Under the pieces are notes generated by a model. The model had not been told where the DNA came from and did no database searches. It worked only from the letters and a program-made list of their open reading frames with translations. From Anaerolineae bacterium (GTDB taxonomy: Bacteria; Chloroflexota; Anaerolineae; J102), in assembly GCA_011371305.1 (NCBI GenBank), contig DRQW01000006.1:1-34072 (forward strand): DNA of 34,072 nt, read 5' to 3'. This document shows, piece after piece, positions 1 to 8,608 of the stretch. The translations under genes and the position numbers were made by a program. Each line of letters opens with the position of its first letter. Position 1 is the stretch's first letter.

Positions 1-141
1 AGCGTGATTTTTGTGGGTAACGTGCGCTTCAATTCGCCACGGATGATGCGGATGTGGCGGATCAACACGGATGTTTACAGAAAAAGATGGCATCCTCTTG
101 AAAAATCCGCGGCAATCTGCTTCATCCGCGTTATCTGGGAT

Positions 142-205
142 GAATTTCAACCTCCGAGCGGCGATCCTGATCTTTGAGAGCGGTCAAGTGCATAACGGCC
201 TTTAA
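142..205 (+). repeat. Right-end fragment of interspersed MITE-like repeat (copy 1)
   Basis: GAATTTCAACCTCCGAGCGGCGATCCTGATCTTTGAGAGCGGTCAAGTGCATAACGGCCTTTAA closely matches the right parts of the copies ending at 19878 and 25582. Confidence 0.85.
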
Positions 206-807
206 TCCTCCATTTCCCGGATCTGGTGGGCCAGGATGATGGCTTCGGCCACCACGCGCATGGGCTTACGGGAATCCATGGAGAGTTTCTGGATGCGGCG
301 GAACGCTTCGGCCTCGGTCATGCCCTCTTTGTCCATGAGCAAGCCCTTGGCCCGATCCACGGCTTTGCGCGTTTCCAGCGCCTTCTTCAGGTCTGCCGCC
401 TGCTTTTTGATGGCCCGGAACTCGCGAAACCGCTCCAACGCGGTCTCGATGGCCGGGGCCAGGTCAGCTTCCGAGAAAGGCTTGATCAGATAGCCGACCA
501 CCCCCGCTTCTTTGGCCCGCTCCACCAGATCGCGCTGGCTATAGGCACTGAGCAAAAGCACCGGCGCGATATCCTCCGCGGTCAACACCCGGGCCGCGTC
601 AATGCCATCGAAATCATCGCCTTCGAAGCGGATATCCATGATCACCAGGTCGGGCTTGAGCTTGCGGGCCAGCTCCACCGCGGTACGGCCATCGCTGGCT
701 TCGCCGATGACAAGATAACCCTGCTCCTCCAACATCTCCCGCAGATCCCGTCGGATCAGCGATTCATCATCCGCGATAATGATGCGTGTACGTTTTGATT
801 GCGTCAT
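202..807 (-). CDS. ANTAR-domain response regulator (PdtaR/AmiR-NasT type)
   Basis: N-terminal receiver domain (IIIADDESLIRRDLREML...DLVIMDI...LLLSAY...GYLIKPF) and C-terminal ANTAR-like helices (AVDRAKGLLMDKEGMTEAEAFRRIQKLSMDSRKPMRVVAEAII). Confidence 0.93.
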   Translation of the reverse strand: MTQSKRTRIIIADDESLIRRDLREMLEEQGYLVIGEASDGRTAVELARKLKPDLVIMDIRFEGDDFDGIDAARVLTAEDIAPVLLLSAYSQRDLVERAKEAGVVGYLIKPFSEADLAPAIETALERFREFRAIKKQAADLKKALETRKAVDRAKGLLMDKEGMTEAEAFRRIQKLSMDSRKPMRVVAEAIILAHQIREMED

Positions 808-2321
808 TGCAGTTGACCTCCAGGGGCTTGTTTGGGGAAAAGCAGTCTGGCTCGGACGCCCCCTTGGGGAAGGGATGTGAATTCGATGGTTCCTTTTAGA
901 TCATCCTGCACCAAGGTGCGGATAATGTCAAGCCCTATGCTCGCGTTTTTCTCGGGTGAAAAATCTTCGGGCAGGCCGCGGCCTGTGTCTTCCATGATCA
1001 ACTCGATCTGCTCACCGCGGTCATAAAGCTGGATACGTATCTCGCCCGACGCGTGTTCCCCAAACCCATGCTTGACCGCATTAAGCAGGAGTTCGTTGAA
1101 CACCAACGCACAGGCCGTGACCTTGTTGGTGGGGAGCTGGATGTCATCGATATGGAGGAAGCGGATGCGGATATGCCGGTGAGGGGCGACGATGCTCATC
1201 TGCGTTTGCGCGGCGATCTGAGTGAGGACGTCGCTCAAGTTGAGGATTTCGCCTTCGCCTTGGGCGAGGGAATCATGAATGACCGCCATGCTGGTGAGGC
1301 GGTTCATGACCTCGCCAAGGAGGTCTCGCGCTTCCTCCGTCTGCGCGCGGCGCCGCTGCATGCGGATAATGGAGATCAACAATTGCAGATTATTCTTCAA
1401 GCGATGATGCACTTCCCGGATCATCGCGGTTTTGACTTTGATCTCCGCTTCGGTCTCGCGCACTTCAGTCACGTCGTTCACCAACAGGAGGGCGCCATAG
1501 CGATCCCGAACCCGCCCGCGCCATCGTCGCCGTTCCCAAAACGAGAGCTGGTCGGGCGAGCCAAAGAGGGGGATAACGCTGCGCTGGAGGATGCGATTCC
1601 GCACCAACGCTTCCTCAAACAGACAACAACGCGTCTCCCACGCCCGATGCACCAGCTCCTGATCCCCCGAAGCCACCTCCTCCAGGGTACGCATCCGCAG
1701 GTCATCCAGATACCCCAGTCGGCGATAGATGTTGGCCGCGATGCCGCTGAGATAGCGGTACCGCCCCAGCCCGTCGATGAAGACAATGCCGCTGCGGTCG
1801 GTGAAGGGTGGCAGGTCGGCACACCGGGTCAGTTCACCCCGGGCCAGGGCTTTGAAAAAGTGTTCCAACGCGAGCTGGAAGGAGCGGGAGCGTCGTTTAT
1901 GGCGTTCCAGCTCCACCGCGTTGGTATAGACCCCGACAGCCGCGATGACCTGGCCCGCTTCGCCCAGCACCGGCCAGATCTGCTGCTGCACCTGGCCCTG
2001 GGCTTCGGGAATATCCCGGATGCGATGCATATAGGCCCCGCGGGCGATGGCCTGCCATATCCAGGGCCGATCCTCCGCGGCCAGACAGCGCCCCGCCTGG
2101 CGGCTGGGAAACAACGTGGCCATGGCATGGGACCGGGCATGAATCGCCACGCAAAATTCCTCTTCCCCCGGCTGAAACAGGAAGACATCGGAGCGCGAGA
2201 TATCGGCAGCAATGGGCAAAGCCTCTCGCACCCGCCCCACCAACGCCCGCTCCCCTTCCGACAGCGGGGCCATCAGCTTGCTCCAGATCGCTTCATCGAA
2301 ATCCAGGTAAGAGAGATCCAC
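804..2321 (-). CDS. Sensor histidine kinase, PdtaS-like (HisKA_2/HATPase)
   Basis: REVHHRLKNNLQLLISIIRMQ phosphoacceptor motif, N-box FNELLLNAVKHGF and DTGRGLP. Overlaps the ANTAR regulator gene by 4 nt. Confidence 0.92.
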   Translation of the reverse strand: MDLSYLDFDEAIWSKLMAPLSEGERALVGRVREALPIAADISRSDVFLFQPGEEEFCVAIHARSHAMATLFPSRQAGRCLAAEDRPWIWQAIARGAYMHRIRDIPEAQGQVQQQIWPVLGEAGQVIAAVGVYTNAVELERHKRRSRSFQLALEHFFKALARGELTRCADLPPFTDRSGIVFIDGLGRYRYLSGIAANIYRRLGYLDDLRMRTLEEVASGDQELVHRAWETRCCLFEEALVRNRILQRSVIPLFGSPDQLSFWERRRWRGRVRDRYGALLLVNDVTEVRETEAEIKVKTAMIREVHHRLKNNLQLLISIIRMQRRRAQTEEARDLLGEVMNRLTSMAVIHDSLAQGEGEILNLSDVLTQIAAQTQMSIVAPHRHIRIRFLHIDDIQLPTNKVTACALVFNELLLNAVKHGFGEHASGEIRIQLYDRGEQIELIMEDTGRGLPEDFSPEKNASIGLDIIRTLVQDDLKGTIEFTSLPQGGVRARLLFPKQAPGGQLQ

Positions 2322-2414
2322 GGGCTGTTATCCGGCCGCAATCGGCATATGGTGTCCAAAAACCCATCATCATCGATGGGTGCATGGGCTGTCCACGGGT
2401 AGATAGATCAACAA

Positions 2415-2438
2415 GGGCCGATGGTTACCCATCGGCCC
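2415..2438 (-). terminator. Hairpin downstream of tRNA-Pro, probable terminator
   Basis: GGGCCGATGG-ttac-CCATCGGCCC, a perfect 10-bp stem, followed on the minus strand by a modest T-rich stretch. Confidence 0.6.
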
Positions 2439-2445
2439 GGCCTGG

Positions 2446-2519
2446 TCGGGGCGGGGCGATTTGAACGCCCGACCTCTTGAACCCCATTCAAGCGCGCTAC
2501 CGAGCTGCGCTACGCCCCG
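2446..2519 (-). tRNA. tRNA-Pro (anticodon GGG)
   Basis: Acceptor CGGGGCG/CGCCCCG, anticodon stem CTTGA/TCAAG with loop ATGGGGT, T arm GGGCG-TTCAAAT-CGCCC. CCA not encoded. Confidence 0.95.
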
Positions 2520-2531
2520 ACAGCAAAGGTA

Positions 2532-2560
2532 AGTATAGCCAAATAGGACGCGAATGTCAA
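2532..2560 (-). promoter_or_regulatory. Sigma70-type promoter of tRNA-Pro
   Basis: Minus strand TTGACA-N17-TATACT, about 12 nt before the tRNA 5' end. Confidence 0.85.
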
Positions 2561-2583
2561 GTCTCTGTGCTATAATCGCCCTT

Positions 2584-3702
2584 ATGGTCTCCCTTGCCAT
2601 TGTGCACGACTGGCTGAACCAGGTGGGCGGCGCCGAGGACGTGCTGGCCGAGATGCACGCGATCTTCCCGCAAGCGCCCATCTACACCTCGATCTACGCA
2701 GCAGAGAAGATGCCCGCCGCCATGCGCGCGTGGGATATTCGTCCAAGCTGGATGAATCGGCTGCCCGGCATCCATCAACACCATCAGCCCTACCTGCCCC
2801 TCTATCCCCTGGCCTTTGGGCGTTTGGATTTGACGGCTTACGATGTGGTGCTCAGCAACAAGTCGGGGTTTTGTCATGGTGTGCGGGTGCGAGAGGACGC
2901 GTATCACATCGATTATTGCCTGACGCCCACCCGCTATGTGTGGATGCCCGACGCCTACATGGCTCGCGAGGGGTTTGGCAAAACGGTGGCGTTGGCCATC
3001 CGCCCCCTGCTGGCCTGGCTGAAGCGGTGGGATTACGCGGCCGCGCAACGGGTGACCCACTTCGTGGCCATCTCACGGGAGGTGCAACAACGCATTCGCC
3101 GCTACTACCATCGCGAGAGCGTGATCATCTATCCGCCCGTGGACATCCACCGCTTTCGGCCCAATGGTCGGCCCCCCGAGCCCTTCTTCCTGGTCCTCAG
3201 CCGCCTCATCCCTTACAAACGTATCGATCTGGCCGTGCGCGCGTGTAATCTGGTGGGATGCAGGCTGATTGTGGCCGGGGATGGCCGCGATCGGGCAGCG
3301 CTGGAGGCCATTGCCGGGCCTACCATCGAGTTCCGGGGCCGCGTCTCCGATGAAGAGGCCGCGGATCTCATGGCCCGCTGCCAGGCGTTCATCTTCCCCG
3401 GCCTGGAGGATTTCGGCATCACGCCATTGCAGGCCCAGGCCGCGGGCCGCCCTGTTATCGCCTACGGAGCGGGGGGGGCGCTGGATACGGTCATCCCCGG
3501 CGTCACGGGCGAATTCTTCCATGAACAAACGCCCGAGGCCCTGGCTGAACTCCTGACGGCTTTCGATCCCACCCGCTACGACCCGGCCGCGTGCCGGGCC
3601 AACGCGGAACGCTTCCGGGCCGAACGCTTTCGCCAGGAGCTGGGGGAGTATATCGCCCGCGTCGCGTCGGGCCAGGAGCCTCCCTCGGCTTATCTGTTCT
3701 GA
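2584..3702 (+). CDS. GT4-type glycosyltransferase
   Basis: VSLAIVHDWLNQVGGAEDVLAEM N-terminus and GLEDFGITPLQAQAAGRPVIAYGAGGALDTV C-terminal motif. ATG at 2584 is preferred over ORF start 2554 because TATAAT lies at 2571-2576. Confidence 0.92.
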   Translation: MVSLAIVHDWLNQVGGAEDVLAEMHAIFPQAPIYTSIYAAEKMPAAMRAWDIRPSWMNRLPGIHQHHQPYLPLYPLAFGRLDLTAYDVVLSNKSGFCHGVRVREDAYHIDYCLTPTRYVWMPDAYMAREGFGKTVALAIRPLLAWLKRWDYAAAQRVTHFVAISREVQQRIRRYYHRESVIIYPPVDIHRFRPNGRPPEPFFLVLSRLIPYKRIDLAVRACNLVGCRLIVAGDGRDRAALEAIAGPTIEFRGRVSDEEAADLMARCQAFIFPGLEDFGITPLQAQAAGRPVIAYGAGGALDTVIPGVTGEFFHEQTPEALAELLTAFDPTRYDPAACRANAERFRAERFRQELGEYIARVASGQEPPSAYLF

Positions 3703-3770
3703 AAATAGCATGATCGCTGGTCGCTGAAGGTTCGCAAAGCCCTGGTTGGGCGAGTCTGCCATGGTGCGTA

Positions 3771-3826
3771 TTCCGTACTGCGTATTCCGTCCAGTCGACA
3801 CGCAATACGAAATACGCAATACGAGA
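3771..3826. repeat. Heptameric degenerate repeat arranged as an inverted repeat
   Basis: CGTATTC CGTACTG CGTATTC CGT facing ACGCAAT ACGAAAT ACGCAAT ACG across a short spacer. Confidence 0.8.
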
Positions 3827-3869
3827 TCAGCTTCCCGCACCACCCCCGTGTTTTTTCAAGAATCCGCTC

Positions 3870-4928
3870 ATGCAAACCTTCTCCCTCCTTCTCATCGGCT
3901 TTGGTTCTGTCCATCAGGCGTTCGCCCATCTGCTGCTCGAAAAACGCGAGGTCCTGGCCCAACGCTATGGCCTCGCCTTTCGCGTCGTTGGCGTGGTGGA
4001 TAGCCGCGGCGCGGTCGTCCAGGATGGCGGCCTGGATCTGGCCGCGCTGCTCGCGTACAAAGCCGCGGGGCACAGCGTGGGCACTTTTCCCAGCGGCAAG
4101 CCTTTGCCCGACGCGCTCACCCTGGCCCGAACCGCGACCTATGACCTGCTGCTGGAAGCCTCGCCGGTGAACCTGGTCGACGGCGAGCCCGCGCTGGGGT
4201 GCGTGCGGGCCGCGCTGGCCCAGGGCCGGGGCGCGGTCCTGGCCAACAAAGCGCCCCTGGTGCTCGATTTTCGTGGGCTGCACGCCCTGGCCGCGGCCCA
4301 TAACGCCGGCCTGGCCTTCAGTGCCACCGTCTGCGGCGGCTTGCCCGTCATCAATGTGGGCCGCCGCGACCTGGTGGCCGCGGATATCCATCGCATCGAA
4401 GGCATCTTCAATTCCACCAGCAACTACATCCTCACCCGCATGGCCGCGGGCGAGAGCTACGACGACGCCCTGGCCGAGGCCCAGCGTCGCGGCCTGGCCG
4501 AGACGGACCCCAGCCTGGATGTGGATGGTTGGGACACCGCCAACAAGCTGGTGATCCTCGCCAACGCGATCTTGGGGCTGGAGGTGGGACTGGAGGATGT
4601 GCGGGTGCAGGGCATGCGCGGGTTGGGCCAGGATGAGGTTATGGCCGCCCGGAGGCAGGGGGAAATGTTCCGCCTCATCGCCACCGCGGCGCGCATTGCG
4701 GATGGCTGGCGGCTGGAAGTGCGCCCCCGACGGGTGCCTCTGACCAGCTTCCTGGGCGGGATCGATCTGTGGGAGATGGGCATCGTGTTCCATACCGACA
4801 TCTTCGAGGACGTATATTTGAAAATCGACGAGCGAGGCCCCCTGGCCACGGCCGCGGCCATGCTGCGGGACGCGGTCCACCTCTCGCTTGCGTCCAAAGA
4901 TGTAACAATGATAGGATTTCGCGGGTAG
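3870..4928 (+). CDS. hom: Homoserine dehydrogenase (short form, no ACT domain seen)
   Basis: NKAPLVLDF...GLAFSATVCGGLPVINVGRRDL...IEGIFNSTSNYILTRMAAGESYDDALAEAQRRGLAETDPSLDVDGWDTANKLVILAN is diagnostic. Confidence 0.95.
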   Translation: MQTFSLLLIGFGSVHQAFAHLLLEKREVLAQRYGLAFRVVGVVDSRGAVVQDGGLDLAALLAYKAAGHSVGTFPSGKPLPDALTLARTATYDLLLEASPVNLVDGEPALGCVRAALAQGRGAVLANKAPLVLDFRGLHALAAAHNAGLAFSATVCGGLPVINVGRRDLVAADIHRIEGIFNSTSNYILTRMAAGESYDDALAEAQRRGLAETDPSLDVDGWDTANKLVILANAILGLEVGLEDVRVQGMRGLGQDEVMAARRQGEMFRLIATAARIADGWRLEVRPRRVPLTSFLGGIDLWEMGIVFHTDIFEDVYLKIDERGPLATAAAMLRDAVHLSLASKDVTMIGFRG

Positions 4929-4995
4929 CGACAAGTTTCCACACATCCGCTTTGCCATCACTTTTTCATCATGCAATCAGCTCGACAGCTGGCAC

Positions 4996-5020
4996 GCCCG
5001 CGCCGATACGAATGAAAATG
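4996..5020 (-). repeat. Reverse-oriented fragment of the MITE-like repeat interior
   Basis: Reverse complement CATTTTCATTCGTATCGGCGCGGGC closely matches CATTTTCATCCGTATCGGCGCGCGC in the copy at 25.4 kb. Confidence 0.65.
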
Positions 5021-5057
5021 CCTCACTGCTTAGTTGGTGCGGGAAGCCAGAGCCCTG

Positions 5058-5100
5058 ATGCGTGATGCGTAAGTCCTCATGTGTCACGCATCACGTTTCA
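5058..5100. repeat. CACGCATCACG-type periodic inverted repeat
   Basis: CGTGATGCGT-aagtcctcatgtgtc-ACGCATCACG, perfect 10-bp arms. Related units at 8474-8518 and 31389-31440. Confidence 0.75.
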
Positions 5101-5176
5101 TGCTCGTTGGCGCTTGGCGCAGCGCGGGCTTCGAATTGATTTTGCAATTGAAACAACGCTATTTTCAGACCCCATC

Positions 5177-6628
5177 ATGAAACAAACGTCCTCCATCACC
5201 CCGCCGGTCAAGCCCACGCCCGTGGACCGCATCGGGTATCGGTTCCAGAAATTCTCCCACATCGAAGGCATCAGCGGGATCCTGCTGGTCTTTGCCACCG
5301 CGGTCGCGTTGATCTGGGCCAATTCCCCCCTGTCCGCGTCCTATTTCGCGCTGCTGGAAATCCCCATCAGCTTCAACATGGGCCCCATCAGCATCGAAGA
5401 ACCCCTGGGGTTGTGGATCAATGATGCGTTGATGGCCATCTTTTTCTTCGTCGTGGGGTTGGAGTTGAAACGGGAAGTGGCCATTGGTGAACTCTCCTCC
5501 TTCCGCAAAGCCATCCTGCCCGGCCTGGCTGCGGTGGGGGGCATGATTGTGCCCCTGGGCATTTTCCTGGCCCTCAACTGGGGTGATCCTATGACCATGG
5601 AGGGCTGGGCCATCCCCATGGCCACGGACATCGCTTTCGCGCTGGGCGTGTTGGCCCTGGTGGGGAAGCGCGCGCCCCTCTCCCTGGCCGTGTTTCTAAC
5701 CGCCCTGGCCATTGTGGACGATATCGGGGCGATCCTGGTCATTGCCATTGCCTATACCGAAGCCATCGATTTTCGCATGTTAGCCCTGGGCCTGGGGATC
5801 GTCCTCCTCCTGCTACTGTACGCCCGGCTGGGCGGGCGGAGCCTGCTCGTCTATTTCCTTTTGGGCGGCATCACCTGGTTCGCCATCTTCGAATCGGGCA
5901 TCCACGCCACCATCGCCGGGGTGCTGGTGGCCCTGACCATCCCCGTGCGCACGCGGGTGAACACGCGGGATTTCAGCGATTGGATGCACAAGTTGTTGCA
6001 CTGGTTCGATAGCGAGAATGTGGGGGATGGGGAATGTGTGCTCACCTCGGTACAGCGCACCGCGCTCTTCGAGATGGAACGGGCCATCGAGCACGCGGAC
6101 TCCCCTCTCCATCGATTGGAGCACCTCCTGCACCCCTGGGTGGCTTTCGTGATCATGCCCATCTTCGCCCTGGCCAACGCGGGCATCATCATCCATCTGG
6201 ACTTGATCCAGGCGTTGCTCTCTCCCCTGGCATTGGGCATCATCCTGGGCCTGCTGGTGGGCAAGCCCGTGGGCATCCTGGGCGCGACCTGGCTGGGCAC
6301 AACGCTGGGGTTGGGCTCCCTGCCCCGGGGCGTGACCAAACGGCATATCCTGGGGGCGGGCGTGCTGGCAGGCATGGGGTTCACCATGTCCATTTTCATC
6401 GCTATCCTGGCCTTCAGCACCGATGGGCACGCGGGCCTGTTGGGCCTCAAGCTGGCCAGCCCCGCTCTGCTCGCAGGGGGAGGCGAGGAGAATGCGCTGA
6501 TCTCCCTGGCCAAGCTGGCCATCCTGGTAGCCTCGACCCTGGCGGGAATCTTGGGTTATCTCCTGCTGCGCACGGGCCCCGAAACCGTTGTGGAAACTTC
6601 CAAAGTCACACCACCGCCCCATGAGTAG
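5177..6628 (+). CDS. nhaA: Na+/H+ antiporter NhaA
   Basis: FSHIEGISGILLVFATAVALIWANSPL...MAIFFFVVGLELKRE...MATDIAFALGVLAL...ALAIVDDIGAILVIAIAYT. ATG at 5177 is preferred; the 5081 extension runs through a repeat. Confidence 0.96.
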   Translation: MKQTSSITPPVKPTPVDRIGYRFQKFSHIEGISGILLVFATAVALIWANSPLSASYFALLEIPISFNMGPISIEEPLGLWINDALMAIFFFVVGLELKREVAIGELSSFRKAILPGLAAVGGMIVPLGIFLALNWGDPMTMEGWAIPMATDIAFALGVLALVGKRAPLSLAVFLTALAIVDDIGAILVIAIAYTEAIDFRMLALGLGIVLLLLLYARLGGRSLLVYFLLGGITWFAIFESGIHATIAGVLVALTIPVRTRVNTRDFSDWMHKLLHWFDSENVGDGECVLTSVQRTALFEMERAIEHADSPLHRLEHLLHPWVAFVIMPIFALANAGIIIHLDLIQALLSPLALGIILGLLVGKPVGILGATWLGTTLGLGSLPRGVTKRHILGAGVLAGMGFTMSIFIAILAFSTDGHAGLLGLKLASPALLAGGGEENALISLAKLAILVASTLAGILGYLLLRTGPETVVETSKVTPPPHE

Positions 6629-7841
6629 GATGAAACCACCTCTGCTTGTGTTTCTGCTTTGGGTGGTCTGGTTCGGACTCACAGCCACCCTCTGGCAAGC
6701 CGATGCCCGGGGCCAAACGGTCTGGACGAACACCGATGCCGAACTGATCGTCAACGGCGACATGGAAACTGACGCGGGCTGGGTTTTCCCCGTTACCCCG
6801 GTCCAGGGGGGCTATAGCTACGACCGGTATGTGAGCCCGGTGCGCAGCGCCCGGTTGGGCATTGTGTCGGGCACGAACCAGTACGCCTATTCCTCCATGC
6901 ATCAAACCATCCATGTGCCCCCCTTGCCCGCGGGGGGGTCACTGACGCTCACCTGGGCCGCTTATCTTCTCAGTCAACCCCAGGATGGCAGCGACTTGCA
7001 ATACGTTCAAATCCGGGACGAAGCGGGAAGGCTTCATACCATCTGGTCGGGCCAACGAAATGATGCCCCCCACTGGCTCATATGCAGTTACGATGTAAGC
7101 GCCTATGCGGACCAAAGCATTGTCCTTTATTTCGGGGTGAAAAATGACGGTTCGGGCGGCATCACGGCCATGTATGTGGATGATGTGAGCCTGATGCTCA
7201 GCGCGTCCCCGTCATCCGCGGGAAATCGCTGCCAGCCGATGGCGAGCACCCCCACACCTGAGCCTGTCACCCCCACCCCCACGCCTACAGCCACGCCCAT
7301 GCCCACTCATACTCCTACCCCAACCCCCACCCCCTCCGGCCCGCCCTGCCAGCAGCTCATCCAAAACCCGGACTTCAACCAGGACTACACCGGCTGGACG
7401 CAAAACCTGTATCTGACCGCCCGCTACCGGGACGAGACGGGCCAGGAACATGAAGGGGCCTGGTTCGGAGGCGCGGAGTTTGTGGATCATTATCTGTATC
7501 AGGATGTGACCATCCCCGCGGGCAGCCCCGCGGCCCGGTTAAGCTTCTTGTGGGCCTTCGACCCAGATGAAAACATCGGTCCGGGCGAAAGCCTCACCAT
7601 CACCCTGCGTGCCACCGACGACACCCCCCTGGCTCATCTGCTGACCATCGACCAAAGCAGCACACCCCGGCGCTGGCTTGCCACAAGCATGGATCTCACC
7701 CCCTACATCGGCCAAACCATCCGCTTTCATGCCCAGGCAACAACCCACGCCTCGACTACAGCCTGGTATCTGGACCAGATCCTCCTTTACAACTGCGAGC
7801 TAACCCACACAATCCATTTGCCCTGGGTGGTGGAGGAATGA
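6621..7841 (+). CDS. Exported protein with Thr/Pro linker and LP-containing C-terminus
   Basis: Signal-peptide-like MSRMKPPLLVFLLWVVWFGLTATLWQADARG, PTPTPTPTATPMPTHTPTPTPTP linker between two carbohydrate-binding-like domains, C-terminus HTIHLPWVVEE. Start overlaps the nhaA stop. Confidence 0.8.
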   Translation: MSRMKPPLLVFLLWVVWFGLTATLWQADARGQTVWTNTDAELIVNGDMETDAGWVFPVTPVQGGYSYDRYVSPVRSARLGIVSGTNQYAYSSMHQTIHVPPLPAGGSLTLTWAAYLLSQPQDGSDLQYVQIRDEAGRLHTIWSGQRNDAPHWLICSYDVSAYADQSIVLYFGVKNDGSGGITAMYVDDVSLMLSASPSSAGNRCQPMASTPTPEPVTPTPTPTATPMPTHTPTPTPTPSGPPCQQLIQNPDFNQDYTGWTQNLYLTARYRDETGQEHEGAWFGGAEFVDHYLYQDVTIPAGSPAARLSFLWAFDPDENIGPGESLTITLRATDDTPLAHLLTIDQSSTPRRWLATSMDLTPYIGQTIRFHAQATTHASTTAWYLDQILLYNCELTHTIHLPWVVEE

Positions 7842-7872
7842 GGAGAAGCTGGCGGTGCCCATGCCCGCGAGG

Positions 7873-7901
7873 TTGACGAAAGAAGCCTTTCTCGCTATAA
7901 T
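7873..7901 (+). promoter_or_regulatory. Sigma70-type promoter of the tRNA-Gly/Ser/Ser cluster
   Basis: TTGACG-N17-TATAAT. Confidence 0.85.
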
Positions 7902-7913
7902 TATGAGTGCAGT

Positions 7914-7988
7914 GCGGGTGTAGTTCAGTGGTAGAACGACAGCTTCCCAAGCTGTATGTCGTCGGTTCGAGTCCGATCACCCGCTCCA
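7914..7988 (+). tRNA. tRNA-Gly (anticodon CCC)
   Basis: GCGGGTG/CACCCGC acceptor stem, ACAGC-TTCCCAA-GCTGT anticodon arm, GGTTCGAGTCC T arm. CCA encoded at 7986-7988. Confidence 0.95.
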
Positions 7989-8041
7989 CGGCAAGGTGTC
8001 CGGCCCGTCGCATGACGGGCCAGACGCCTTTCTCTTGTCAC

Positions 8042-8129
<88 letters not shown>

Positions 8130-8149
8130 CCTTCCAATCGCATACCCTT

Positions 8150-8237
8150 GGAGAGGTCGCATAGTCCGGTCTAGTGCGCGCGCCTGGAGAGCGCGTATCC
8201 CCTCTGGGGATCGTGGGTTCGAATCCCACCCTCTCCG
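8150..8237 (+). tRNA. tRNA-Ser (anticodon GGA)
   Basis: GGAGAGG/CCTCTCC acceptor stem, loop CTGGAGA, long variable arm, GGGTTCGAATCCC T arm. Confidence 0.95.
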
Positions 8238-8243
8238 CCTTGC

Positions 8244-8280
8244 AAAACGCTCCCATGATGCCCATGGGGGCGTTTTTGTT
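8244..8280 (+). terminator. Intrinsic terminator of the tRNA cluster
   Basis: AAAACGCTCCCAT-gatgccc-ATGGGGGCGTTTTT-GTTT. Confidence 0.9.
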
Positions 8281-8301
8281 TAGGAAAAACGCCCGAAACC
8301 A

Positions 8302-8330
8302 TTGATTTCTCATGGCGACCATGCTACAAT
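8302..8330 (+). promoter_or_regulatory. Sigma70-type promoter of gltB
   Basis: TTGATT-N17-TACAAT, giving a ~270-nt leader before the gltB ATG at 8609. Confidence 0.75.
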
Positions 8331-8381
8331 GAAGCTCCAACCCCCTTCTCGCCAAAACCCGCCATCCCATAAAGGCAACGA

Positions 8382-8424
8382 CGCCCCTGGCCCGCACCGC
8401 GCGACCAGGGGCGCTTTGTTTTCC
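8382..8424 (+). promoter_or_regulatory. Attenuator-like hairpin in the gltB leader
   Basis: CGCCCCTGG-N14-CCAGGGGCG followed by CTTTGTTTTCC. Confidence 0.55.
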
Positions 8425-8473
8425 TAAAACGACTTCAACGGCAGTTTTCAAGGCAACAAGTCGAGAACGCAGC

Positions 8474-8518
8474 GCGTGATGCCAAGCCCCTCACGTTTCA
8501 CGCATCACGCTTCACGTG
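8474..8518. repeat. CACGTTTCACGCATCACG-type heptameric repeat
   Basis: GCGTGATG...CATCACGC inverted arms; ACGTTTC ACGCATC ACGCTTC ACG with 7-nt period. Confidence 0.7.
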
Positions 8519-8608
8519 GGGCATTATTTCGGCCAATTTTAGCCCTGAATTATTTTCAGCATCCTGCTCAATACCTGCTTTCATCCATCCACACACTGGA
8601 GCCCCGCC

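Noticed and set aside
1053-2402. 449-aa plus-strand ORF opposite the histidine kinase
   Set aside because: Low-complexity His/Gln/Pro/Arg composition typical of antisense translation; the kinase on the minus strand is clear.
5081-5176. N-terminal extension of NhaA
   Set aside because: The extension translates part of the CACGCATCACG repeat; ATG 5177 gives a normal NhaA start.
7255-7340. Tandem DNA repeat CCCACCCCCACGCC
   Set aside because: Explained as the coding sequence of the Thr/Pro linker in the exported protein.
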